Position numbers and translations under genes: made by a program. Shown piece after piece: positions 39,967 through 49,291 of a DNA stretch of 52,592 nucleotides (position 1 is the stretch's first letter; every line of letters begins with the position of its first letter). The notes beneath the pieces are model-generated. The model searched no databases. It worked only from the letters and a program-made list of their open reading frames with translations, and had not been told where the DNA came from. The stretch spans positions 1-52,592 of the forward strand of contig NZ_SADR02000036.1 in NCBI RefSeq assembly GCF_004010325.2. The letters run 5' to 3'. Source of the DNA: Mesorhizobium sp. M00.F.Ca.ET.216.01.1.1 (GTDB lineage: Bacteria; Pseudomonadota; Alphaproteobacteria; Rhizobiales; Rhizobiaceae).

Positions 39967-40980
39967 CTACTTGCTCATCGCCGCCAGCCATTCGTCGACC
40001 CAGGCCTTGCGGTTGGCGGCGACCTCCTCGGGGCTGAACAGCAACGTCCTGGTCGGCTTGACGAGCTTGTCGAAAGCCGGGTTGAGCGGCTTATCGGTCT
40101 TGCCGGCCGGGAACATCCAGTTGGTCTCGGGAATGGCATCCTGGAATTTCGGCCCAGTCATGAAGGCCATGAACTTCTCCGCCAGCGGGTTCTTCGCACC
40201 GGTGGTGGTGACACCGGCAACCTCGATCTGCAGATACTCGCCCTCCTCGAAGGACGCCGCCTGGTAGCGCTCGGTGTTTTCGGCGACCATGTGATAGGCC
40301 GGCGAGGTGGTGTAGGACAGCACCATCGGCGCCTCGCCCTTGGTGAACAGGCCATAGGCCTCGCTCCAGCCCGGCGTCACGGTGAGCACTTTTGTCTTCA
40401 GCTTGGCCCAGGCTTCCGGCGCCTGGTCGCCATAGACCGATTTCACCCACAGAAGCAGCCCGAGGCCCGGCGTCGAGGTGCGCGGATCCTGGATGACGAT
40501 CTTCTCATCCTTATTGCCCTCGACCAATTCCTTCAGGCTCTTCGGCGGGGTCTTCAGCTTTTCGGTGTCGTAGACGACGGCGAAATAGCCATAGTCGAAC
40601 GGCACGAAAATATCGTCGTTCCAGCCGCCCGGCACGTCGACGTCCGTTATCGCGCCGGGCCGTGAAAACAGGCCGGTGGCCTTGGCCTCCGCCGTCAGGT
40701 TGGTATCGAGGCCAAGCACGATGTCGGCCTTGGTCGCGGCCCCCTCCAGCTTGACGCGGTTGAGCAGCGCCACGCCGTCGGCGACCGAGATGAATTCGAG
40801 GTCGCAGCCGCACTCGGCCTCGAAGGCCTTCTTCACCGCAGGACCTGGACCCCAGTCGGCGGTGAAGCTCTCATAGGTGTAGACGGTGAGCTTATCCCGT
40901 GCGGATGCCGGTCCGGAGCCGGCGACGACGGATGCCGCGAGCAGCATGGCTGAGACAAGAGAGGATAAAAGCGTGCGCAT
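39967..40980 (-). CDS. thiB: Thiamine-binding periplasmic protein
   Basis: The product is 337 residues with a signal peptide (LSSLVSAMLLAASVVAGSG, with cleavage near residue 27). The mature part is a type-2 periplasmic binding protein of the ThiB family: LTVYTYESFTADWGPGP, FEAECGCDLEFISVADGVAL, KADIVLGLDTNL, FDYGYFAVVYDT and TSPAYHMVAENTERYQAASF. It delivers thiamine compounds to ThiP/ThiQ. GGAGGCG lies five bases before the ATG and can pair with an upstream CGCCTC. A longer frame extends upstream through the riboswitch but is not translated from there. Confidence 0.94.
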   Translation of the reverse strand: MRTLLSSLVSAMLLAASVVAGSGPASARDKLTVYTYESFTADWGPGPAVKKAFEAECGCDLEFISVADGVALLNRVKLEGAATKADIVLGLDTNLTAEAKATGLFSRPGAITDVDVPGGWNDDIFVPFDYGYFAVVYDTEKLKTPPKSLKELVEGNKDEKIVIQDPRTSTPGLGLLLWVKSVYGDQAPEAWAKLKTKVLTVTPGWSEAYGLFTKGEAPMVLSYTTSPAYHMVAENTERYQAASFEEGEYLQIEVAGVTTTGAKNPLAEKFMAFMTGPKFQDAIPETNWMFPAGKTDKPLNPAFDKLVKPTRTLLFSPEEVAANRKAWVDEWLAAMSK

Positions 40981-40983
40981 CGG

Positions 40984-41018
40984 CGCCTCCTTCGTTCGCA
41001 TTGAAAGGAATTGAGGCG
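40984..41018 (-). promoter_or_regulatory. Predicted ribosome-binding-site sequestering stem of thiB
   Basis: On the minus strand the Shine-Dalgarno GGAGGCG (complement of 40984-40990) can pair with CGCCTC (complement of 41013-41018), a six-base stem with a 23-base loop, just downstream of the TPP riboswitch. This is a plausible expression platform in which TPP binding hides the ribosome-binding site. It is inferred from complementarity. Confidence 0.5.
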
Positions 41019-41039
41019 TCGGGTTGTCCGAAACGTCTA

Positions 41040-41128
41040 ATCCCTCCGCCGGTACAAACCGGATCAGGTTCAGCGGGTTGGCAAACTTGCCTCTCAGCCG
41101 GTCCGCGAAGATCGCGTCCGGCACCCCG
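41040..41128 (-). ncRNA. TPP riboswitch (THI element)
   Basis: The minus strand carries the conserved aptamer pieces in order: ACGGGGTGCC near 41128, CTGAGA near 41095, AACCCGCTGAACCTGATCCG around 41080-41061, and GTACCGGCGGAGGGA at 41055-41041. These match the THI-element core (GGGGUGC, CUGAGA, ACC-UGAACCUGAUC and GCGNAGGGA). It lies just upstream of thiB and senses thiamine pyrophosphate to switch off thiamine import. Confidence 0.95.
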
Positions 41129-41239
41129 TTAGAGCGTTTCGACACATAGGCCCGGCCAATGCGCCGCGCAAGCGGAAGTTTGCCGGGCGTCGAAACCGCA
41201 GCTTCCGTTTCGCAAGCAGGGCTGGTAAGGGCCACGCAT

Positions 41240-41884
41240 ATGAGCAAATTCACCATCCTGCTTGGCGGCGATCTCATCCGCACGCCGCTGCTCGACCGCC
41301 AGGTCGCCGGCACCCGTGTCATCGCCGCCGATGCCGGCATCGGCCATGCCCGTATGCTGGGCGTGATGCCGGAACTCTGGGTCGGCGATTTCGATTCCGT
41401 GCCGGCGAATTTGCCGGACGATCTGGCTGCCGTGCGCCGGCAAGTGTTTCCGGCCGAAAAAGACAGTACCGACGGCGAACTGGCCATTGCCGCAGCCCTT
41501 GAACGCGGTGCGACCAGCCTCGTGCTGGCCGGTGCTTTCGGCGGCAAGCGCGCCGACCACGCCTTCCTGCATCTGGCGCTCAGCGTCCGGCTGGCCGAAG
41601 CCGGCATAGAGGTGCTTTTGACCAGCGGCGCGCAGGAAGGCATCCCCTTGCTACGGGGACGAGCCGGCTTCGACTATCCCGACGGCACGCTGTTTTCAGT
41701 CCTCGGCTTCTCCGATCTGTCCGGCCTGACCGTCACCGGTGCGAAATGGCCGCTGAACGGCGTCGAGATCGCATTCGGCTCGTCGCTGACCATTTCCAAC
41801 GAGGTCAAGGGCCGGCTCGAAATTGCGCTCGACAGCGGCCACGCGCTGTTGCTAGCCCATCCTTTTCCACTACCTGAAAGCTGA
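41240..41884 (+). CDS. thiN: Thiamine pyrophosphokinase
   Basis: The product is 214 residues and converts thiamine to TPP using ATP. It has FTILLGGDLIRTPLLD, VIAADAGIGHARMLGVMPEL, WVGDFDSVP (acidic Asp residues of the catalytic domain), EKDSTDGELAI and LVLAGAFGGKRADHAF, all fitting the TPK family. A later segment (LTVTGAKWPLNGVEIAFG, SLTISNEVKGRLEI) is the thiamine-binding domain. The start at 41240 is selected over longer in-frame extensions because it aligns with the family. It is divergent from the riboswitch-controlled thiBPQ operon, and the ABC-F gene starts one base after its stop. Confidence 0.92.
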   Translation: MSKFTILLGGDLIRTPLLDRQVAGTRVIAADAGIGHARMLGVMPELWVGDFDSVPANLPDDLAAVRRQVFPAEKDSTDGELAIAAALERGATSLVLAGAFGGKRADHAFLHLALSVRLAEAGIEVLLTSGAQEGIPLLRGRAGFDYPDGTLFSVLGFSDLSGLTVTGAKWPLNGVEIAFGSSLTISNEVKGRLEIALDSGHALLLAHPFPLPES

Positions 41885-41885
41885 T

Positions 41886-43706
41886 ATGGCGCCGCCGCTT
41901 CTCAATCTGGACGGGATAAAACTGACCTTCGGTGGCACGCCGCTGTTCGATGGTGCGGAACTCGCCGCATCCGCTGGCGACAAGATCGCCCTGGTCGGCC
42001 GCAACGGCTCCGGCAAGTCGACGCTCCTGAAGATCGCAGCCGGCTTGATCGAGCCGCAGGACGGCGAGGTGTTCCGCCAGCCTTCGGCGACCGTACGCTA
42101 TCTGCCGCAAATACCCGACATGGACGGTTTTGCGACCGTGCGCGCCTATGTCGAGGCAGGGTTAGGACCGGCCGATGATCCCTACCGCGCCACCTATCTG
42201 ATGGAGCATCTCGGCCTGTCCGGCGATGAACGGCCCAGTGACCTTTCCGGTGGCGAGGCACGCCGCGCCGCCCTGGCCCGCGTCATGGCACCGGAACCCG
42301 ACATTCTTCTCCTCGACGAGCCGACCAACCATCTCGACCTGTCTGTCATCGAATGGCTGGAGGAGGAGCTTGTCCGCACCTCCTCGGCGTTGATCGTCAT
42401 CTCGCACGACCGTCGCTTCCTCGAACGCGTCTCGCTCGCCACAGTCTGGCTCGACCGCGGCCAGACGCGCAGGCTGGACAAGGGTTTTGGCCATTTCGAG
42501 GAATGGCGCGACACCGTGCTGGAAGAGGAAGAGCGCGAGCAGCACAAGCTCGGCCGCCAGATCGTGCGCGAGGAGCACTGGCTGCGCTATGGCGTGACGG
42601 CAAGGCGCAAGCGCAACATGCGCCGGCTCGGCGAATTGCAGACCATGCGCCAGCGCTTTCGCAGCCACCGCGGCGCCGAGGGTTCGGCGACCATGATGGC
42701 CAGCGACGCGGCCGAGTCCGGCAAGCTGGTGATCGAGGCGAAAAACATCGACAAGAGCTTTGGCGACCTCACCGTGGTCAAGGGATTCTCGACGCGCATC
42801 CAGCGCGGCGACCGCGTCGGCCTGGTCGGGCCGAACGGCGCGGGCAAGACGACGTTGCTGAAGATGCTAACCGGCGAGCTGGAGCCGGACGCAGGTTCGG
42901 TGCGGCTCGGCACCAACCTGGAAATCGCCACGCTCGACCAGAAGCGCGAGGCGGTCGACCCTGCCGAAACGCTGGCCCAGTATCTCACCGACGGGCGCGG
43001 CGAGAACCTCGTCATCAATGGCGAGCAGCGCCATGTCGTCTCCTATATGAAGGATTTCCTGTTCAAGCCGGAACAGGCGCGCACGCCAGTGCGCGAGCTT
43101 TCCGGCGGCGAGCGGGCACGGCTGCTGCTGGCGCGCGTGCTGGCGCGGCCGGCAAACCTCCTGGTCCTCGATGAGCCGACCAATGACCTCGACATGGAAA
43201 CGCTGGAGCTGCTGCAGGAACTGGTCGCCGGTTTTGCCGGCACCGTGATCCTCGTCAGCCATGACCGCGATTTCCTTGACCGCACCGTGACCAGCGTGAT
43301 CGCACCTGAAGATGGCGGCCGCTGGATCGAATATGCCGGCGGCTATTCCGACATGCTGGCGCAACGCGGCGGCACCAGGCTCGACGATCGCAAAGCAAGG
43401 CCGAAGGCGGGAACCAGCGAAGCCACGGCAACAAGCAGGACCGAAGCGGCTGCACCGAAAGGCCCAGCGAAGAAACTGTCGTTCAAGCAGAAGTTCGCAC
43501 TGGAATCGTTACCAAAGAAGATCGAGGCGGTGGCGGCCTCGATCTCGCGGCTGGAGAACAACATCGCCGACCCGGCCTATTATGAGCGCGACCCAGCCTC
43601 GTTCCAGAAGACCATCGCTGCCCTCGACAAGGAGCGCGCCACGCTGGCGGCGCTTGAGGAGGAGTGGCTGGAACTGGAGATGCTGAGAGAAGAGATGGAG
43701 GGGTGA
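41886..43706 (+). CDS. ABC-F family ATPase (Uup-like)
   Basis: This 606-residue soluble protein has two ABC domains. The first has Walker A GRNGSGKST, LSGGEARRAALARVM and LLLDEPTNHLD. The second has GPNGAGKTT, LSGGERARLLLARVL and LVLDEPTNDLD. The inter-domain linker is charged, and a C-terminal coiled coil (about 500-600, FKQKFALESLPKKIEAVA) is present, which points to the Uup branch of ABC-F. Such proteins act on ribosomes or DNA rather than transporting. It starts one base after thiN, implying an operon by position, although the functional link is unclear. Confidence 0.92.
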   Translation: MAPPLLNLDGIKLTFGGTPLFDGAELAASAGDKIALVGRNGSGKSTLLKIAAGLIEPQDGEVFRQPSATVRYLPQIPDMDGFATVRAYVEAGLGPADDPYRATYLMEHLGLSGDERPSDLSGGEARRAALARVMAPEPDILLLDEPTNHLDLSVIEWLEEELVRTSSALIVISHDRRFLERVSLATVWLDRGQTRRLDKGFGHFEEWRDTVLEEEEREQHKLGRQIVREEHWLRYGVTARRKRNMRRLGELQTMRQRFRSHRGAEGSATMMASDAAESGKLVIEAKNIDKSFGDLTVVKGFSTRIQRGDRVGLVGPNGAGKTTLLKMLTGELEPDAGSVRLGTNLEIATLDQKREAVDPAETLAQYLTDGRGENLVINGEQRHVVSYMKDFLFKPEQARTPVRELSGGERARLLLARVLARPANLLVLDEPTNDLDMETLELLQELVAGFAGTVILVSHDRDFLDRTVTSVIAPEDGGRWIEYAGGYSDMLAQRGGTRLDDRKARPKAGTSEATATSRTEAAAPKGPAKKLSFKQKFALESLPKKIEAVAASISRLENNIADPAYYERDPASFQKTIAALDKERATLAALEEEWLELEMLREEMEG

Positions 43707-43869
43707 GGAGCGTTCGGCCGTAGGCCGATCGAGCGATAACGATTTGTCGATTAAGGCAACGAACGCCCGAAGCCATAGCGGAGGGCTGGGCGCGCGCGAT
43801 CAGACACCGCTTCGTCGTTGCTGCGGTGGGGAAATGCGCATACATCATGCGCACACTGAGGAGGTCACA

Positions 43870-44112
43870 ATGCGCAAGCTAGCCCTGAACGCGGTTCGCC
43901 AGCCGGCAAACCTGTCGATCGACTCGAAACTCATGAAGGAAGCCAAGGGACTTGACGTGAACGTCTCACGCGCCGCGGAGGCCGGCATTGCAGAGGCGGT
44001 TGCTGCCGAAAAAGCGAGACTATGGAAGCTTGAGAACCGCGCCACGATAGAGGCGTGGAACGAATACTTCGAAAAGCACAGTATTCCGCTAAAAGAATAT
44101 CGGCAGTTCTGA
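43870..44112 (+). CDS. ccdA: CcdA-like antitoxin
   Basis: This 80-residue protein begins MRKLALNAVRQPANLSIDSK and contains the CcdA-type pattern NLSIDSKLMKEAKGLDVNVS (ribbon-helix-helix DNA-binding N-terminus) and a C-terminal half ending in NRATIEAWNEYFEKHSIPL that would bind and neutralise CcdB. A clear ribosome-binding site, GGAGG, lies before the ATG. It is the first gene of a toxin-antitoxin pair, one base overlapping with ccdB, and is probably autoregulated. Confidence 0.93.
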   Translation: MRKLALNAVRQPANLSIDSKLMKEAKGLDVNVSRAAEAGIAEAVAAEKARLWKLENRATIEAWNEYFEKHSIPLKEYRQF

Positions 44113-44411
44113 TGGCGCGCTACGATGTCTTCGCGGGTCGGGTCGAAGGCAGCTATTTGCTGGACGTTCAATCCGACCTTCTCGACGAGTTCGAGACACG
44201 GGTGGTTATCCCGCTTCTCCCGGTCACGACGACGCCGCTGCCGATGCGAAAGCTCCATCCCATCGTCGAGATCAATGGCCGAAAATTGGTTATGGCCACC
44301 CATCTGATCGCTACGGTTCCGACCGAGGAATTGGGCGAAAGTCGTTTGAACATCGTCAGGCACCACGACGACATCGTAGCCGCACTCGACATGCTGTTCC
44401 AGGGCTTCTGA
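44112..44411 (+). CDS. ccdB: CcdB-like gyrase-targeting toxin
   Basis: This 99-residue protein matches CcdB over its whole length: ARYDVFAGRVEGSYLLDVQS, LPVTTTPLPMRKLHPIVEI, and a C-terminus HDDIVAALDMLFQGF with the aromatic-terminal end typical of CcdB, which poisons DNA gyrase when free. The ATG overlaps the last base of the ccdA stop (TGATG), so translation is coupled. It is followed by a palindrome. The locus is chromosomal, where such pairs often act as stress modules or genomic stabilisers. Confidence 0.93.
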   Translation: MARYDVFAGRVEGSYLLDVQSDLLDEFETRVVIPLLPVTTTPLPMRKLHPIVEINGRKLVMATHLIATVPTEELGESRLNIVRHHDDIVAALDMLFQGF

Positions 44412-44418
44412 ACCGACC

Positions 44419-44434
44419 GCCGGAAGCTTCCGGC
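44419..44434. terminator. Palindrome between ccdB and the membrane-protein gene
   Basis: GCCGGAAGCTTCCGGC (44419-44434) is a perfect 16-base palindrome between two convergent stop codons (44411 and 44443). Without a T-run it may be a weak bidirectional terminator. Confidence 0.4.
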
Positions 44435-44442
44435 TGGGTCTC

Positions 44443-46104
44443 TCAGCCCGCCGTCTTCGCCTGCCAGGCCTTCAGCGCCTCGTCGAATACCTTCTCGCCG
44501 GGAATGCCTTTTTCCATCGTCAGCAGCGCCCGCCGTCCGGTCTTGTAGACCACCGGCACGTCGATCCAATCCTGGCCTCTGAGCAAGGTCAGGTTGGCGT
44601 CCTCGTCAGCCTTGGTGTCGTTGAGCGCGACGAGGAAAAAGCCGTCGGCGATTTTGGCCGGGATGCCGATCAGCGGACTGCCGGCATCCTGCTCCGAACT
44701 CTTCATGGCGACGCGCAGAATGTTGTCGACACCACCGCCGTCGAAGCCGTCGGGGGTCAGGAAGATCATCTCGATGATATGGCTGGCCGGCAGCGTCTGG
44801 TCGGTGTTGCGGCGGATGGTCATGCGCAACTGGATGTCCTTGCCGGGGATCGTCGCTTCGGCGCGGATCGCCGGTTCCGGCGGCAGGTCGCCACCGGGCG
44901 ATTCCTGCACCAGCGACCAGACGATGCTGCCGGGTTCAGCCGAACCCTGGGCTGTGCTGGTGCGCTCTTCATAGAAGATCGCCTTCTGACCGACCTGCAG
45001 CGTGGTTTCCGCCGGTGCCGTTGTCGGCGCAGCGGGTGTGGCGCCGACGGCCGGCGCCGGATTGGCCGCGGGACCAGCCGGCGCTGCGGGCGCTGCCTCG
45101 CCAGCGGGTGGCGTGGCGGCAGGCGCATTCGCGGCTGGAGCGCCGGTAGCTGGCGGCTGGCCGGCAGGTGCTGGAGGAGTGGCCGGCGGTGGCGTCGTCA
45201 GCGCGGCGACGGACTCGCCCTCGCCAATACCGCTTTGTCCGGCGGCCGGGCCAGGATCGATCTCCTTGCCCTCGGGCGTCAGGCGCTGGGTAAACTTCGG
45301 CGCCTCGGCGGCGTCTGTTGCTGCGGGTGAGGCCGGCGGTGTTGCCGCGGCGTCGGTCGCCGGCTTGCCCGGGGCAGGTTTGACCGGGGCCGGCTTCACC
45401 AGCGGCTCGGTGGTGACGGTCTTGGTCTCGCTAGGGCTGAACATGGCGCCGAATGCATCCCTGTTCAGCCAGACACCATAGCCGCCACCGCCGATCACCA
45501 GCAACGCCGCAACCGCTGCGACCAGCCCGCCATAGCTGCGTTTGCGCACAGCCGGGCGCAAACGCTGAAACGTGTCCGCTGCCGGTTCCTCGTCATTGGC
45601 AAAGCCGTCGCCTTGGCCGGTCGGCAACGATGCGTCCATGCCGGTAGGACGCGCATCGGCGTCGTCGAAAGGCGGCGGCGTTTGCGCCGGCTTCGGCCAG
45701 CTCGGCTCCGCCGTGGCGGCAGGCGTCTCCAGCCTGAAAGGCTCGTGCTTGGCGAGTTCCGGCTTGGCGGGTTCGGCCTTGGCTGGTTCCGGCTTGGCGA
45801 CCGGTTGCCGGACATGGCTTGGTTGGTTCTTGTTGCGATCGATGGAGGAGAATATGTGTTCCAGTTCCGCGAGCGGATCGGCCGCAGGCGCAGGTTTGGC
45901 GTACTCCCGCTCAACGGTCGAGATGGCGTCTTCCAGACTACGCTTCTGTTTGGCGGCATCCGACGGCGTAAGCGGCGGATCGTGCTCGGCAATCTTCCTT
46001 GCGATCGTCGCCCGGGCCTTGTCATAGAGCTTCGCCCGCATGTCCGGCGTGTTTTCGCCGAGACTGCCGATCGTCTTTTTCAGAACAGCAACGAAATCTG
46101 CCAT
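44443..46104 (-). CDS. Pro/Ala-rich single-pass membrane protein of unknown function
   Basis: The product is 553 residues. The N-terminal cytoplasmic part (1-85) is helical and charged (KKTIGSLGENTPDMRAKLYD). A Pro/Ala/Lys/Glu-rich stretch (about 85-185) follows, then one transmembrane segment (about 192-212, YGGLVAAVAALLVIGGGGYG). A very long Ala/Pro/Thr-rich linker (about 225-370) leads to a folded C-terminal domain of about 170 residues (AIFYEERTSTAQGSAEPGSI, IEMIFLTPDGFDGGGVDNIL, TGRRALLTMEKGIPGEKVFD). I do not recognise the family. The topology suggests a protein that spans to the periplasm through its linker. It follows purA by 75 bases on the same strand. Confidence 0.85.
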   Translation of the reverse strand: MADFVAVLKKTIGSLGENTPDMRAKLYDKARATIARKIAEHDPPLTPSDAAKQKRSLEDAISTVEREYAKPAPAADPLAELEHIFSSIDRNKNQPSHVRQPVAKPEPAKAEPAKPELAKHEPFRLETPAATAEPSWPKPAQTPPPFDDADARPTGMDASLPTGQGDGFANDEEPAADTFQRLRPAVRKRSYGGLVAAVAALLVIGGGGYGVWLNRDAFGAMFSPSETKTVTTEPLVKPAPVKPAPGKPATDAAATPPASPAATDAAEAPKFTQRLTPEGKEIDPGPAAGQSGIGEGESVAALTTPPPATPPAPAGQPPATGAPAANAPAATPPAGEAAPAAPAGPAANPAPAVGATPAAPTTAPAETTLQVGQKAIFYEERTSTAQGSAEPGSIVWSLVQESPGGDLPPEPAIRAEATIPGKDIQLRMTIRRNTDQTLPASHIIEMIFLTPDGFDGGGVDNILRVAMKSSEQDAGSPLIGIPAKIADGFFLVALNDTKADEDANLTLLRGQDWIDVPVVYKTGRRALLTMEKGIPGEKVFDEALKAWQAKTAG

Positions 46105-46179
46105 GCTTCGGTTGACCTGTATTTTGTTCCTGGGCCGCCTCCCGCAAGTCGGCGGTGATGCCCGGAAAAGGCTGAGAAA

Positions 46180-47478
<1,299 letters not shown>

Positions 47479-47678
47479 GTTTCTTTTCCCTTGAGATGCC
47501 GCCCATGCGGCTTGAAACGACAGGCCTCTATAACGTCAAGACCTGGCGAGCGCGACCATTCTTTGCCGCCGAAAACGCCCTGAGGCACAACAATTTCCAC
47601 CTTTGACATCATTTACTTGGCCATGCCGCTGCCATAGGCCGCAAAGACCCTCGACTCAACTGCCCCCGGAACTTCGCA

Positions 47679-48569
47679 ATGCACCGCAGCGCCTATCTGT
47701 TCCTGCTGATCACCACCTTGCTGTGGGGCGGCAACTCCGTGGCCGGCAAGCTGGCGGTCGATCACATCTCGCCGATGATGCTGGTCTTCCTGCGTTGGGT
47801 GCTCGCGGTTGCGATCATGCTGCCGGTCGGTTGGCGGACACTGCGCGAAGACTGGCCGGTGGTGCGCAGGCATTGGCTGCTGCTTGGCGGGCTCGGCGCT
47901 TGCGGCTTCACCATCTTCAACGTGATCTTCTACACCGCGCTCAACTATACCACGGCAATCAACGTCTCGATCGAGCAGGCGGCGATACCGATCGTGATCA
48001 TCCTCGCCAATTTCGTGCTGTTTCGGCTGCGCGTTCATCGGGTGCAGGTTGTCGGTGTGGTGCTGACGATCGCCGGCGTCGCCCTGACCGCCAGCCATGG
48101 CGACCCACGCCAGCTTCTCAGACTGGACCTCAATTTCGGCGACGCCATCATGCTGATCGCAGTGCTTTGTTACAGCTTCTATTCGGTAGGGCTGCGGCTG
48201 AAACCGGTTATCCGCTGGCAGAGCCTGATCCTGACGCTGTCGATTGCCGCACTTGTTACCTCGCTGCCGTTCTTCATCTGGGAAGCCGTGGCCGGCAAGG
48301 TCATCGTTCCTGATGCGCGCGGCTGGACGGTCGCCGTCTACACCGCGGTCGGCGCCTCGATTGTCTCGCAGATCTTCTACATCAGGGGCAACGAGTTGAT
48401 CGGCGCCAACCGCGCCGGCCTGTTCATCAACCTGGTGCCGATCTTCGGCACGCTGCTTTCGGTGCTGATCGTCGGTGAGAAATTCCAACTCTACCAGGGG
48501 CTGGCGCTCGTGCTGGTGCTGGGTGGCATCGGTCTGGCAGAACACAGTGGAAGGAAGATTGTGTTATAG
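47679..48569 (+). CDS. EamA/DMT-family transporter
   Basis: The product is 296 residues with about ten transmembrane helices arranged as two EamA repeats of five, starting with AYLFLLITTLLWGGNSVAGK. The second repeat includes YSVGLRLKPVIRWQS and NRAGLFINLVPIFGTLLSVL. It probably exports an amino acid or metabolite across the inner membrane. It is monocistronic as far as can be seen and divergent from purA. Confidence 0.92.
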   Translation: MHRSAYLFLLITTLLWGGNSVAGKLAVDHISPMMLVFLRWVLAVAIMLPVGWRTLREDWPVVRRHWLLLGGLGACGFTIFNVIFYTALNYTTAINVSIEQAAIPIVIILANFVLFRLRVHRVQVVGVVLTIAGVALTASHGDPRQLLRLDLNFGDAIMLIAVLCYSFYSVGLRLKPVIRWQSLILTLSIAALVTSLPFFIWEAVAGKVIVPDARGWTVAVYTAVGASIVSQIFYIRGNELIGANRAGLFINLVPIFGTLLSVLIVGEKFQLYQGLALVLVLGGIGLAEHSGRKIVL

Positions 48570-48755
48570 GCAACTGGCCGTTGAGCAGGGAAATATCCAA
48601 GTATTCTAATGTATTAAGGACGCTGAAGGACAATAACAGAGGTATTAAGGATATTCCGGCTATACAGTACGATCACCGGGAGATTGACTTTTTCATCTTT
48701 CGGCACTCAGTTTCCGATGTCAGTCAGGCTGGTTTCGATGCGAAGGGCGAAGATC

Positions 48756-49164
48756 ATGAATTTTCGAACGATTGCTGCCTCATCGCCGCTTTTGTCGGCC
48801 TGGCGGCCTTTCCCGTTTCGGCATCGGCAGCCACCGCCCACACCACCACGTCATTGAATGTGCGAAGCGGTCCAGGCCCAGGATATGCGAGGGTCGCAAC
48901 ATTGCCGGCCGGCCACAGGGTGACGCTGTTCCATTGCGAAGGCAGTTGGTGCGCAATCCGCACCGGCGGCATAAGCGGCTGGGCCAGCTCGAGCTACCTG
49001 GAGCGCTCCTATGTCGTGCGACCGGTTATCGTGCAGCCGCACATTGTCATTCGCCCGCCGCATTATCGCCCTCATAGGCCACACAGGCCGCCACATAGAC
49101 CTGAGAGGCCCCACAAGCCTCTCCTGGCAAGTGCAAGATCGCACCTGGCTTCCCCTGCAAATAG
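48756..49164 (+). pseudogene. Broken SH3-domain exported protein
   Basis: The original appears to start at ATG 48756 (MNFRTIAA), but LIAAFVGLAAFPVSASAATA, the rest of the signal peptide, is in another frame (one base lost near 48778). A bacterial SH3 domain follows (TTSLNVRSGPGPGYARVATL, GSWCAIRTGGISGWASSSYL), then a His/Pro/Arg-rich stretch. A second shift near 49122 is needed to reach a conserved-looking end, CKIAPGFPCK, and its stop at 49164. Two separate frameshifts in about 410 bases argue for decay, though sequencing error is possible. Alternative starts in the SH3 frame lack a signal peptide. Confidence 0.75.
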
Positions 49165-49291
49165 ACCGCTCGGGCAATCTTCCGGGCACCTACGTCTTTG
49201 CCAAGCCCCCATGTGCAATTCCACGCGGGGCGCTCGGATGTAACTCCACGATCGACCGTGAACGTCGTCGCGATCAGCGGCCGGACAGCCT

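Noticed and set aside
39967..41643. ThiB frame extended upstream through the riboswitch
   Set aside because: The longer frame would translate the TPP aptamer. The start at 40980 gives a correct signal peptide and ribosome-binding site.
48756..49164. Programmed frameshifting in the SH3 gene
   Set aside because: No slippery heptamer or adjacent stimulatory structure is evident, and two independent shifts would be required.
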